Translations under genes and position numbers: made by a program
The notes under the pieces: model-generated
What the model was told of the DNA's origin: nothing
What the model saw: the letters and a program-made list of their open reading frames with translations, nothing else
Database searches by the model: none
Shown here: positions 1 to 11,718 of the stretch, piece after piece
How the letters are laid out: every line of letters starts with the position of its first letter
Position numbering within the stretch: the stretch's first letter is position 1
From: Pelecanus crispus
Lineage: Eukaryota; Chordata; Aves; Pelecaniformes; Pelecanidae
Assembly (NCBI RefSeq): GCF_030463565.1
Contig: NC_134643.1
Location: 79,915,721-79,979,720 of the forward strand
DNA: 64,000 nucleotides
Direction of reading: 5' to 3'

Positions 1-562
1 AGGGCTGGAGTAGCCATGGTATTCTTAAATGGTGGTTTAACCCTAAGAAAGACCTGGCACACATTCAGGAGACATAGCAATAGGGCCATGCTGGTTTGAA
101 CATCCTAAGCATATTGAAAATTCTCAAGAGCTATTGTAATTAGCCTGGAGAAGGAGGGGAGGATGGAGGAAGGTGTCTCCCACATAGGCTGTCTCTCCGA
201 GGAGAAAAATTAAGAAGTGTAATTATTAATAATTTCTGATAGGTGGCTCCTGAAGTACAGAGGTGATGGCAATGCTGAGTACAAATAGGAGGTTGATCTC
301 ATGACCAATAATTTTACCATACCATAAGCCAGTGTTACACAGTACAGCAAAGTGATAACCTTAATCCACCTCCCAGAGGTGATAAACAACACATAAATAC
401 TGATAAACAGTATATACGGCAAGTAAGGTGTTACATAGCACAGCTCTGAGAGCAAGTAAATCAACATTGTGACCAGCAACTACTGAACTTGTATAATGAA
501 TGCTTATAACAAATTTGTTTTAATAGACTCTGGTCAGATCTGTTGTTATCTCAACCCTTCGT
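1..562 (-). mobile_element. ERV leader / internal region, cut by the window edge
   Basis: This sequence lies directly downstream of the PBS on the minus strand, so by position it is leader or early internal sequence of the ERV. I do not recognise gag motifs. It contains a hydrophobic 89-codon open frame (210-479). The rest of the provirus, if present, is to the left of the window. Confidence 0.65.
210..479 (-). CDS. Hydrophobic 89-codon open frame in ERV leader
   Basis: The frame starts about 84 bases after the PBS and is open for 89 codons. The N-terminal two thirds is rich in Leu, Ile, Val, Tyr and Thr and looks like two or more membrane-spanning stretches. It ends with a polar tail. It has no Gag, protease or envelope signature I recognise. 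It may be a chance frame in the long leader, a leader-encoded small protein, or the remains of a signal peptide. Its intactness in an otherwise aged element is the only argument for coding. Confidence 0.25.
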   Translation of the reverse strand: MLVTMLIYLLSELCYVTPYLPYILFISIYVLFITSGRWIKVITLLYCVTLAYGMVKLLVMRSTSYLYSALPSPLYFRSHLSEIINNYTS

Positions 563-580
563 GCCCCACGTTGGGCGCCA
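563..580 (-). other. Retroviral primer-binding site, tRNA-Lys(CUU) type
   Basis: On the minus strand this reads TGGCGCCCAACGTGGGGC, 8 bases after the LTR end. It is complementary to the 3' end of tRNA-Lys(CUU) including CCA. A Lys-type PBS is typical of class II (beta-like, ERVK) elements. It fixes the orientation of the element and shows that internal sequence continues leftwards. Confidence 0.85.
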
Positions 581-588
581 AAAAGACT

Positions 589-1147
589 TGTAGTATTTTA
601 ACCCCAGTTGGCAACCAAGCACCCCACAGCCGCTCATTCACCCTCCCCCCTGCCCCAGTGGGATGGGGGAGAGAATCGGGGGGGGGGGGGGGGGGCGGGA
701 AGTAAAACCCATGGTTGGAGATAAAGACTGTTTAATAGGACAGCAGAGGAAAAAAAAAAAAAAATGATGATAAAAGAATATACAAAGCAAGTGATGCACA
801 AGGCAGTTGCTCACCACCCACTGACCAATACCCAGCCAGTCCCCAAGCAGCAATCACTGCTCCCCAGCTAACTTCCCCCAGTTTACATACTGAGCATGAT
901 GTTGTCATATGGTATGGAATACCCCTTTGGCCAGTTTGGATCAGCTGTCTTGCCCGTGCCCCCTCTCAGCTTCTTGTGCACCTGGCAGAGCAGGGGAAGG
1001 TGAAAAGTCCTTCACTAGTGTAAGCACTACTTAGTAATGACTAAAACATCAGTGTGTTATCAACATTACCTCACACTAAATCCAAAATACAGCTCTATAC
1101 CAGCTACTAGGAAGAAAATTAACTCTATCCCAGCCAAAACCAGGACA
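589..1147 (-). mobile_element. 5' LTR of a minus-strand endogenous retrovirus
   Basis: Read on the minus strand, it starts TGTCCTGGTTTTGGCTGGGATAG at 1147 and ends near TACTACA at 589. It is the same family as the four sense-strand LTRs in this window. It has a probable poly(A) signal ATTAAA (complement of 731-736). The TATA-like site is altered to TATGTAA, and the CRE-like site is disrupted by two extra bases. It contains an 18-base G run (678-695) and a 15-base A run (750-764) in the repeat-prone U5/R part. It is joined to a primer-binding site, so it is a 5' LTR and not solo. Confidence 0.85.
678..695. repeat. G homopolymer, 18 bases, inside LTR
   Basis: It replaces the short GGGGG-type segment found in the related LTRs and is therefore an expansion within this copy, or an assembly artefact. 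Confidence 0.9.
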
Positions 1148-4100
1148 GCTTGTAATACTGTATATTGGCATTACAGAAATGCAAGTGATAGTATAGGTCT
1201 CTTTTACGAGTCTTAAGTTTTGTTCTGGGTGTGGTGGCCTCATTGATTGTTTACTGTAACCTGGTGACATCCCATATGTAAATATGTAATGATTTGCTGC
1301 AGTTAAAATAGAAGAATGACACTGATATGAACCTGAAAGCTAGTAATTTTTAATTAATAGTAATTAGCTTCACATATTGCATTTCTTATTTCCTCTGACA
1401 AAGTGGTAGCTTTTCCCTTATTTTTTTATCACTTAAAAAAGGTTTCTCTCACTTCTGCAAAAGACCCATGCAAAGAAACTGGTTGTTTACTGAAAAGTCT
1501 GTGAAGATATTCAAGTATAGAATGGTACCAACTAGGAACCATTAAAATTACCAACTAAAAGAAAGAAATTGTAAACTGGGGAAAAATCTTATCCTTAATT
1601 TCTTGTAGTTGTCATTCCTCTTAATTGTACCAGCAGTAGGTAAAAGGTTTTGGATAGGAATGTCATTGTAAGTATAAGATGCCTTTGAATGATTAAAATA
1701 GCTTCTTGTTCCAGCTGTAAACCTAGTAGGGCCCAATTATTATAAAAGGGATTATTATAAATTCACCTTTTGGTTTCTTTTTTATTTCTTCTCTCTTTCT
1801 TTCCCAGCAGACAGGAAGTGTGAATGAATTGGTTCTAGAGCCAAATGATCCTTATCTGCCCTTGGGATAACTTACTGAGGATTTTAAAGTCAGATGGTGA
1901 GAAAAATTTACACTAACGTTTAAGAAGCCTCATGAAAGCCTACAGAAGCCTGACCAAATCTATGAAAAAAGAGGGGAATCATTAGAAGTCATATACCAAA
2001 GACTGGATGAAAAAGCAATAGTACTTTACTCCTGAATGATACTTTTCAACAGAAGCTCATAAAGAGCTCTGCTGTGATACTGTTACTGTTACTTCTCCTC
2101 GAGGAGTCCTGTTTATTTTCACCGAGTATCTACCGGGTGGGCACAGGATGGGGTACAAGTAGGTGGTTTTGGTTCTAGGAGCTGTAGTTGGCGGGAGTAG
2201 AACCAAATTTCATTGTAATCCTGGTACCTGTGAAAGTACTTCGAAGCAAAATATGAGCTAAGAGTGGCAAGATCTGATTAGTTGAAGAGTGGCAGACCTG
2301 CTTCCTGATAATCAAGCAGCTAACACTTCTTTGAGGCATTGATTCTTGAAAACCTTGAACACGTAACTCATTTTAGCTGGGCTTCTGTTGAGCGTGTATG
2401 TGAGCTGGTGCTTTATGGCTGTCCCGAATGCTTTCCTCAATCTGGGCCTAATAGGGCTGTATATCCATTTTATACTGAGTCACGACAAGTGACTTACAGG
2501 TGTTTGTTCCTAACATGGAAATAAAAGTGAAGAAAAGGATAAAAATCCATGTTTGGAAGGGGGCAGAATATGCTATCAAGGGCTTTGTTGCATAGATGGG
2601 ATTCTCAAAGTTTATGCTTGAATGTGTCACTGTTCCTGAAAACTGTTCTGGTAAGCAGTGTGCAAGGTTGGTTTTTTGTTTTGTTTCGGTTTCTGTTGGT
2701 TTTTTTTTTTAATGTGTGGGTGCTGTATAATTTTAATTGACCCTCAAAGAGAATGGAAGGCTGCTTCATCCTAGCCCTGAATTCTTTCCAGGGGTTGGCA
2801 TCCAAGCTGCTTCTAAAAAAAGAATAAAGCTGGCTTGGTATACTCATTCTGACTGTTTCATATGGCATTTATTGATTATGGCCAACAGGTAAGACAAAGA
2901 CAGCACATATATTAATCAGTCTAAAGAAATAGTGTTTTTCTTGGCAACCACGTTAGTAAAGCAAGTGTGTTGTGTAGCATTTCTGGCAAGGTAAGCTGTG
3001 TGTCCACACCCTTGGAAAGGGTATAAATGTTGTTCAAGAAAAACTAGGGATTTATTTAAAAGGTTAAATTTCAAATTATAGCAGTTAGAGAAGATCCTCA
3101 CCTGACAACCTTATTTACTTCTGATCATTGCATTAATGAGTAATTTGTGCATTCTTCTCCTCTGCTATATGGCCTTGCTGTTTTCCACAGCTGACTTACA
3201 GTAGCCTTGTCCCCTTGCTTTTTTCTCAAACTATGCACTCTTATGTTTATATACTGCTTATTAAATATTTATTAAATATATCAAAGGGAATATTGTTGGA
3301 AGGTGCATAATATGATAAGTTGCTGGCTGCACAAGCTTCTCTTTGAGGTCACCTGAAGGGCTTGAGTGCCTGAAAACCTGCCAGTTGTTTTTTAACCGTG
3401 CTGCATTCTTTGACTTAATAAAAACCATAGTGTTTCCCTCTATGTCTTGCTTAAACCCAGACCTTCGTGTCGCTTCTGTTGTAGTAGTACTTTAGCTTGT
3501 AACAACACTATAGGCTGTAGCAACACTAAAGACTACTTCAAGATGAAAGTAATATAAAATTTCTGTATGTTTTCCATTTTTATGATGTGCTGACAGAGAT
3601 GAATAATGAATAAACAGTGTGGTCTTGTTAGGTATTAGCATAGGTTTAAGTAAGTGTGTATACAACTGATGCACTCGTATCTTTAGGTCTGTGTAGCGAT
3701 CAGCGTATGTATGTTTGAAAGTTCAGAGGTACTTAACAACACTGGTATCCAGATCTTTTTGAAGAGCCTTCTAGTTGTGTTTCATGGAGATTAATCGGCT
3801 AATAGGCACCATTCCTGCAATATGTTACCAGTGTTAGATTTCTTACGTGGGAAATAGGATTTATTATTTTCCAGATGTTAGAAATTTTGATTCCTTCCTA
3901 GGATGATAATTTGTGCCTGTTTGGGGGTGCAGTTAAAGAGGGAAAGGTAATAAACCAGGTGCAATGACAGCAAGTGGGTTTACATGACAGTAGGGAATTG
4001 GCAAGATTTCTTTTGAAGCTGACTTTTGTTAAAGTATGGAAAAGATCTGATAGCAGACTCCAGTTAGTAAGTCATCATTTCAGCCACCATGCTACTGCTA

Positions 4101-5019
4101 CCACTTCATTTCTTCTTCTACAGTCTGTTACCTGAGAACTGCTCTGTAACGTGCATGAGTATAGACAAATACCTTTGGATAAGGTGATGATGTCTTCAGG
4201 GTCAAAGCCTTTATAATGGGGCAATGGTTCCACAGTCATTATTACCAAATATACATGCAAGCAGATCAGCCAGCAATGAAAATTTGACCTAGATCATGCA
4301 GTGATGCACAATCCCGTTTCTGTCAATTTAGTCAAAGTACATCAAGGCAGCAAAAAAGCATAAATCCTTATTTATGTCAGCTTCAGGAGGACAGGAGATA
4401 CTTGATGCCACATAAATCTTTCTGATAAAAAAGTTAACCTGCCAAAATTATTTGAACAGATTTGAATTCGTAGAGTTTGCTTATGCTGTGTCATTTCTTT
4501 CTTTTGTGTGACCTCAGATTTTCTGATCCAGTACAGGGAACTTGAAAGTCATGCTTAATTTATCATTAAACCATGACACGAGACGCTTCTCATGCAGATT
4601 TTAGCTAGTCTTTTTGGAGCTGGTCTTCTGTACGCCATACCAGGTAAGAGAATTACAGCTCTAAAAGACATGGGCATAGTGAACATGAAGGAAAAGGAAC
4701 AGGAAGCCTTTTAGCCATATTTGAAACTTGAAGTCTAACTTTAGGGTTTGGTGGGTTTTTTTCCCAGCCTTTACAATTTAGTATGGAAAGATCTGCCTTT
4801 TCCTCCCTTTTCTTCTTCTGTTTCTTTTTCTTCCTCTAGTTCCTATTACTCCATAGAATTGGCTGACAAATTTATTAGTTTATTCTGCAGTTTTGCACAT
4901 ACAAGAATTCTTTGTGGTCTTCCACAAGCATTACCTATCAAAAAATTTTGCTCACAAAAGCCAGCAAAATAAAGTGTGTGTGAATTGCTAGTGAGTTTTA
5001 GTTTTGGTGGCAAGATAAG
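1148..5019. other. Upstream non-coding DNA
   Basis: AT-rich unique-looking sequence. It contains the weak candidate exon at 1811-1896; I see nothing else to name. Whether this is intergenic or a 5' UTR intron of ARHGAP8 cannot be told. Confidence 0.6.
1811..1896 (+). other. Candidate upstream (5' UTR or terminal) exon
   Basis: A long pyrimidine tract (about 1767-1806) ends in CAGCAG, a tandem NAGNAG acceptor, at 1805-1810. A GTGAGA donor starts at 1897. Read from 1811, the sequence is open for 19 codons (ending NDPYLPLG) before TAA. It could be a 5' UTR exon of ARHGAP8 or the last exon of an upstream gene. I do not recognise the peptide. Confidence 0.15.
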
Positions 5020-5372
5020 TGTCCTGGTTTCAGCTGGGATAGGGTTAATTTTCTTCCTAGTAGCTGGTATAGTGCTGTGTTTTGGATTTAGTATGAGCAT
5101 GTTGATAACACACTGATGTTTTTTGTTGTGGGCATCTATGGGTGGTGAGTGGTTGCATCACTTGTTTTTCCTGGGTTTTGTTTCTCTCTCTCTTGTTGTC
5201 TTCCTTTTCATTACAATTTTTTTAAAAAAAAATTATTTCAATTATTAAACTGTTCTCAGCCCACAAGTTTTCTTACCTTTACCTTTCCGATTCTCCCTCC
5301 CATCCCACCAGGGGGGAGGGTGAGCGAGCAGCTGTGTGGTGCTTAGTTCCTGGCTGGGGTTAAACCACAACA
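5020..5372 (+). mobile_element. Solo LTR with large internal deletion
   Basis: Starts TGTCCTGGTTTCAGCTGG and ends AAACCACAACA. It is about 353 bp against about 560 for its relatives. The missing block spans the middle of U3, including the CRE and TATA positions. ATTAAA is kept at 5244-5249. Flanks (ATAAG and ACGGG) do not form a clear target duplication. Confidence 0.85.
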
Positions 5373-8300
5373 ACGGGCAAGAAAGATTTTAACATTGTCT
5401 TTACAATTCTGACATCAAGAAAACAGTTGAAGCTCTTGAAATGTAAAATTGTTTTTCAGTTTTTGTTCAGTTGTATCTCCAAAGTGTCTATGGAAATCAA
5501 GTGTGGGATGTGATTTTAAAAGTCAAGATTCTGAGGTTGGGATGTGCTGATGTGAATAGAGGGGAAATTTGAGGTGGACTGAATATGGAAGGAGGTTGCA
5601 TTCAAGGTTAGATTTGAAGTGGCTGTTGTTGCTGCTTGATTATATTGATAGTATTGAACATGTGAACTGTTTTGGACCCTACAAAGCCCCTTGGCACAAG
5701 CAGATCAATGACTGAGTTCTCATTTGAAATACTTGCTAGACTGCTTTGGCAGCTTCCTTGACATCATGCATTGAACTCTTGTAGTAAAACACTACCAGGC
5801 TTTACAGTACTAAATTTCCTTCCTTGCACAGTAAGGAAAAGTAAGTTACAATTGACGGGGTGGAGAACATTTAATTTTAATACTTGTGAATTAATGGGGA
5901 CATAATTGTTTTGGGCAAACCAACAACTAACTTGGTCTTCAGTTCACTGATGAAGAAACAATCCAGTGCAAATGGAGCAGCAGTGGAACAATAGGTGCTA
6001 TTATTGTCATTTTACTTGATTTTGAATTGAGATTTATAACTAAACATGGGCTATAGTTCTCACCATATAAAATGATTTTCGGAACTTGCTGCCTCTGCTT
6101 CACAGTACTGTTTCATTTTGGTGCAGCTCGGATGTGGGAGGGGTGATGGTAAGCCTGGGTATCATTACGTCTTGACAAGAACTGGAAACATTGGCCTGTG
6201 TTACATAAATATAAGAAGAATATTAATTTATTCTAAAAGCCCTAATTTATTCCAGCCAGAGGAATCCCCAGTGAATAATTATGCAATTAAAAAAACCCTT
6301 TTTATCATAATACACCAACCTTTTGTCCAGTAACTTGTCAGATTAATTTAATTAAAAAACACAGTCTTAAAAATATACTTGTCTGCAATTGAAAGTGTGT
6401 AATCCCTTGAGATGGAAGCGCTAGTTAAACATGAATTCAGCCCAACGTAATTCTGCCACATTAGTGTGTATTACAGTATATTAATTCAGAGAGCAAATTC
6501 CATAGATGACTGATCATTAATGTTTATTATGATTACATTATAGTAACCTTTGTTTAGTCAATAAACATTTACACTGAACCAAAAAATGGTGGTGTAGTGT
6601 GTCATATTGCAGCCACTTATCCATGTTCAGATAATTTTGTCCTAATGATACAGCAAGCTTACATGGCTTATTGTTAATTGGTTATACATTAGGCACTTTT
6701 TTTTTTCCGTGTGCTTACACTGTGCCAGATGAACGAGTGGATGTGATAAGAAAACAGCTGCACTGTTTCAGACAACAAAAGAGTATTTCCAAAATCTCTT
6801 TGCTAGTAATGGGTAGAAGTAATCCCTTTACTTCAGTGCTTTCAGAACTGGGAATAGCAGATACATGCAGACATTTATATGCAGTAGGGAAACAATTTTT
6901 ATTTCACTCTGACACGCTTAATTCTTCCCATATATAGATTTTTGACTCCTTCCAGCAGAGAAGGTATGGCAGGGTGAGAGGAAGAGACCGTGCTTACGTA
7001 TTTCATGGTCAATGAAATGACAACGTGTCACTGCTTTCCCAGTAGAGGAGGAAAACAAGTGATGGGCAGTCTGTAGGTTCAAAGTGTAGCCTGCTCTGTT
7101 TACCTGCCTGCTCCAGTCCTGTAACAGAGGTGATCACAAGCATTACAGAGGCAGGCAAGTTGCAATATACTTTGAGATTGGACATAATATGTAACTATGG
7201 GAAAATGTTTTATTAGGTGAGTGAGGTCTGCATGGCAGCCTGCAGTCCAGAGTCAACTCTCAGAGGAAAGGCAGGAGTGGACAGGGTTGAGTTTATGCAT
7301 CCCACAGGGGTTGTTCATGGCCCAGGACAGCCCGTAAAGGACGTTCCAAACCGCAACACAGCCTCTGCCACAGAAAGGGTGTGCTTGTGCTGCACTACGC
7401 AGTAAACCTGTACTTTCCTATCTTCCCCACTCCAGCATCTTTACTATTTTAGGTAGTTATGTTCTAAATTTTCTTACATATAAACATGGGTGTATGTGTG
7501 AAAAAACTTAATGAATACATTGTTCTCCCCCAAGGTTCTCTCCGAGAGGAGAAATAATTCTGTCCAACAAAAACTAAACTTCTCATTTCAGGAGTGTGCT
7601 ACACAGTGTTTACCATCCTCCCTGCTGAGAATTCACTTTCTTGCACAGTGCAGCAAATGTTGCTTTATCTATTTTATATACAGTGGATGTTTGCTTTAAG
7701 TGAATGCAGTGCTGGTTAAAAATTGCCCAGTTGATGGCATCAGAAACTGAAGTCTGATTTATCGTCAGTACAAATAGCATGTAGGCACATCCCCCCTCCC
7801 TTCAACATTAATAAATTTTTGTTCTAAACAAGGTTTGAACCAAGGGGGGTTAAGAGGATGCTTCAAAATTACATTTGTCATCTTTGATAAAAATGCTTAT
7901 GCTTTCTGTTAAGTTACTGGTATCTCCTATCTTTGCTGCTACACATCCATGTGGTGAACATTGAGTTTGCTTTGTATTCACACTGAATGCACGCTGGTAA
8001 CTCAGTGATGAAAATTGTTTGTGTACCAGGTTATTGAGCCATCAAGCTTCACCAAACACTATATCACAAATGAAAACTGTTGCTTAGAAAATTACAGTTC
8101 TGGTTGCCAGCATAATTGTAAGTACTAAGGGAATACAAACAAATACATATACTCATTCAGTCAGGTTTCATCATTAACAGTTTAAGCAGAAAAAGTATAG
8201 TGGGATGAATTCTTAAGCCTTAATAATTTAGGAAGTTGTACCAATAGGAGAAGATCCATCTGCAAAATTCAGACAGAATTCTGTTGTAACAAATACCAGA

Positions 8301-8920
8301 GTAGCAATAAGAAATGTAGTGGACTAAAGAAACACCTTTTCTGTGGTTATGGACTTTTCATCCCCTTTCTTCCTGGAGGGTCTGCAACCTTGGAGGTTCA
8401 TTCATTCATGTGCCACCTGAGAGCTCAAAATCTGATTGTGCCGGGAGTGGGAGAGGTGAGAAGAGAGAGAACTTCAGCCAGGAGAACTTGGACATCAGCA
8501 AAGCAGAGAGTTGTGTTAACCAGCAGATTTGGTGGTGGTTGCAGGTGAAAAATTATGCACAGAGGAACTAAGCCACGGTGAAGGAACTAGGGAGAACGTG
8601 GAAAACATGAGAGTCATGGTGGAAGGGAAAACAAAGAGATGAACAAAGGGGAAGGCCAGACAGAAAGAAGGAGAAAGGAAGAAGTTGGTGGATGGGAAGA
8701 CAGGAAAACAAAGTGAGAGGAGTTAAATCAAGGGAGGAGTAAAGAGCCACTCGAATGGGCATGAAGTATGACTGAAAACAGTCATGAAGGGAACAGCAAG
8801 TAGCAGGTCACTGACTCCCCCTCCTTCTTCACATTGCCAGTGGGCACCAGGATTACCAGAGACTTGGCATTTGGCTGAACAGAAGACAGGATTATCCCAT
8901 CCAGTCTTGAAGCGGGAGCG
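5373..8920. other. Upstream non-coding DNA
   Basis: No gene, RNA or repeat family recognised. A purine-rich part lies near 8440-8760. The stretch at about 6440-6560 is dense in TAAT-type motifs. Confidence 0.6.
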
Positions 8921-9480
8921 TGTCCTGGTTTCAGCTGGGATAGTGTTAATTTTCTTCCTAGTAGCAGGCATAGTGCTGTGTTTTGGATTTAGTAGGAGAA
9001 GAATGTTGATAACATGCTGATGTTTTTAGTTGTTGCTAAGTAGTGCTTATGCTAGTCAAGGACTACACAGCTTCCCAGGCTCTGCCAGGCACACAAGAAA
9101 CTGGGAGGGGGCACAGCCAGAATAGTTGATCCAAACTGCCCAAAGGGCTATTCCATACCATATGATGTCATGCTCAGTATATAAACTGGGGGGGGTTGGC
9201 TGGGGAGGAGCGATAGCTGCTCGGGAAACTGTCTGGGTATTGGTTGGCGGGTGGTGAGCAATTGCATTGTGCATCACTTGCTTTGTATATTATTATTGTT
9301 ATTATCATTATTATATTATTATCATTACTATTTTACTTCAATTATTAAACTGTTCTTATCTCAACCCAGGAGTGTTTCTCACTCTTACTCCTCCAATTCT
9401 CTCCCCCATCCCATCGGGGTAGGGGGAGTGAGCGAGCGGCTGCGTGGTGCTTAGTTGCTGGCTGGGGCTAAACCACGACA
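8921..9480 (+). mobile_element. Solo LTR, full length
   Basis: TGTCC to CGACA, 560 bp, flanked by perfect 5-bp target duplications GAGCG (8916-8920 and 9481-9485). The TATATAA at 9178-9184 and ATTAAA at 9344-9349 are present. The CRE-like site at 9163-9170 reads TGATGTCA. An ATT/ATC microsatellite-like stretch lies before the poly(A) signal. No internal viral sequence remains, so this is a recombination product. Confidence 0.92.
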
Positions 9481-11330
9481 GAGCGTTAAAAGGGTGTAAG
9501 CACAAAAAGCCAGGGGCCAGTTGCCAGCAAAAATTGGCATCAAAACCAGAGTCCCTAGACCTAAGAACAGTAATGCCTGGGAGCAGGGAAGTAGGGTTTG
9601 GGGTGCAGGCTCTGTAGGGAAGTCATGCACTGTGGGGATGAGGACCACAGAAGTGCCAACTACGTGTAGCACGCTGTCCACAGTAATTGCTCTGCCAAGT
9701 TTGAGACACCAGCCAGGACTTCTGCATGGCACTAGGCTATGCTGGGTGGCGCTGCCATGTAGACTCATTTTTTTGTGGCCCAGGTGTACAATGCAGATGT
9801 GCTCCCCGTGGCCCAGGCGTTGGAGGAGCAAAGCCACATTTCCATGTGGCTTCAAAACTTGAAAGAAACAAGGCAGTTCAGGTGTTTGGGGGGGTTGGGT
9901 AATTAAAGAATAATGCTTTAGTATTATTAAATACTGAAAAAACTGCTGCATGAACTTGGGCTTCTTTCCAAGTTTAGAACAATACATACCATCACCAAGT
10001 AAACGCTGTTCTGTTTTCCAAGCACTGAATAGATGAGCCTAGTAGAAAACTGCTTTCAGAGAAATGTGTGCTGTTTGATCAGTGTGTAACTTGGTATGAT
10101 AGAGCACAGAGGCTTGTGACAGGAAGACTGTCTTCCTTTCTTTCTGATTTTCAAGGCTGTGTCTCAATCCATCACAGAAATTAACCTTTGTGTGTGCTCC
10201 TTCTCTGATCATTATATGAAAAGAAGCTCGAAAGCCACCAAACTAGTGTGATCTAGAAAGTACAAAGTCTTTGTTTCGAGTCTTTTTAAGGCCATATGCA
10301 TTTAATTTTAATATTTACTCTTCCATTTTAACATAATATTTTTCATCTCAGCCTTAAAAACAGTTCTTACATTGTTTTTGGGGCAGAGAAGTGACACTAC
10401 AGCACGGTGTTATTTTGTATGGAGATGGGTAGTTTTAACCATTACAAATTCTTTACGGTTTTTGTTAATTTGACACCTGTGTTCTTTCAGAATTAACATG
10501 TAAGAACCCAAACCATGGTAAAATTTATGCACAAGTTTAATGCTGAACAGTTGCAGGAATATTTCTAATATTTTGCTTTAAATTGTAGCATGACATTTTT
10601 GTGTGTTAAGTGATATGGAGATAATTTTATATAGATACAATTAAGAATGGCGATTATGCATTTAAAGTTAGTTGAAATATCCATACATAGTTGGATAATC
10701 TCTTGTAAACTTACATTGAACTTTTCAAAATAATAATTTTCTAATTGTAAATATTAATTTACCAATCTGTGTGTCATCATCCTTCAAATTCTTTAATTAT
10801 TTTCAATTTACTGAATTGTTTTTTCCTTTGAAAATGAATTTTTCATGGAAAGTTTGGTTAAAAATGTTTTGACATTGCAGAGAAATATGACCAGTTCTAG
10901 GAATTTGTGTATATTTATCTTTACTGCATCAAAATCAATGGAACTTATTACAGTAGTAAAATTAATTTGGGATTAGAGCCCAAATGGAAAATTTAATAAA
11001 ATTAAAACTGTTTCAATTTTCCTGAATTTCAGGGTTCAATAACACTTCTCATCAGTACTGATGTGTGGAAGTAACACTAGAATACTTACTTTTCCGGGTT
11101 TCACGGTATTTTCATTTTGAAAAGGGTATTTCAGCTCTGTGCAAAACTGGAGATGCAGCTGTGCAGCTTTGCTTGCTGCATGCAAACCCTCATTAGGCAG
11201 CTGGCATCCTTGCCGAGTACGGGAGTCCAGGCTGTAGGGTGAATCTGTACTGGCTCACAGTGTGGAAAGAGAAGTCGTTGCGGCAAACAGGAGACCCCCT
11301 TTATTTTTAAGAATGGTTTCATCCATCCAT

Positions 11331-11364
<34 letters not shown>

Positions 11365-11718
11365 TACGTACTTCCCATTTCTCATCTGGTCAGCATGGTA
11401 GGTGCAGTTGGGTGTTTGCATTGCACATCTGCACATCTCTTATCACAGAGTATAGGCCCGACTTTAGGGCCCTGTATATTCTCCAAAAGGTGCAAGCTGC
11501 TGTCAGATATAACAGAGTGTGGCTGTAGATTATAGGCTCCCTTTTCCTTCATCCCTTGGTGCTGGGTGAAGGCACAGCAGCAAGCGGGGCTGTACCGTAT
11601 CTCCTCCCTACCTGCAGCCTCTCTCAGCGTGCAGCGGTGGCAGTGCATTGCCCGCTGTCATGATGCTTGGAAGGCAAATGAGGCACCAGCTCTCACAGGA
11701 AAAGTGGGGGTTTTTTTG
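9481..11718. other. Upstream non-coding DNA
   Basis: The first 400 bases are more GC-rich and hold opposing long open frames that I do not accept as genes. The remainder (10250-11060) is very AT-rich, followed by the T28 run. Confidence 0.6.
11334..11361. repeat. T homopolymer, 28 bases
   Basis: An uninterrupted run of 28 T. It could be the complement of a retroposed poly(A) tail, but I see no recognisable insert beside it. Prone to length errors. Confidence 0.9.

Noticed and set aside
9451..9987. 178-codon minus-strand open frame, with a 113-codon frame opposite it
   Set aside because: Its last codons and stop lie inside the solo LTR end, so the frame was created by the insertion. The peptide shows no recognised domain. 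The local higher GC explains long open frames on both strands.
11334..11361. T28 run as the tail of a processed pseudogene
   Set aside because: No recognisable gene-like sequence or target duplication on either side.
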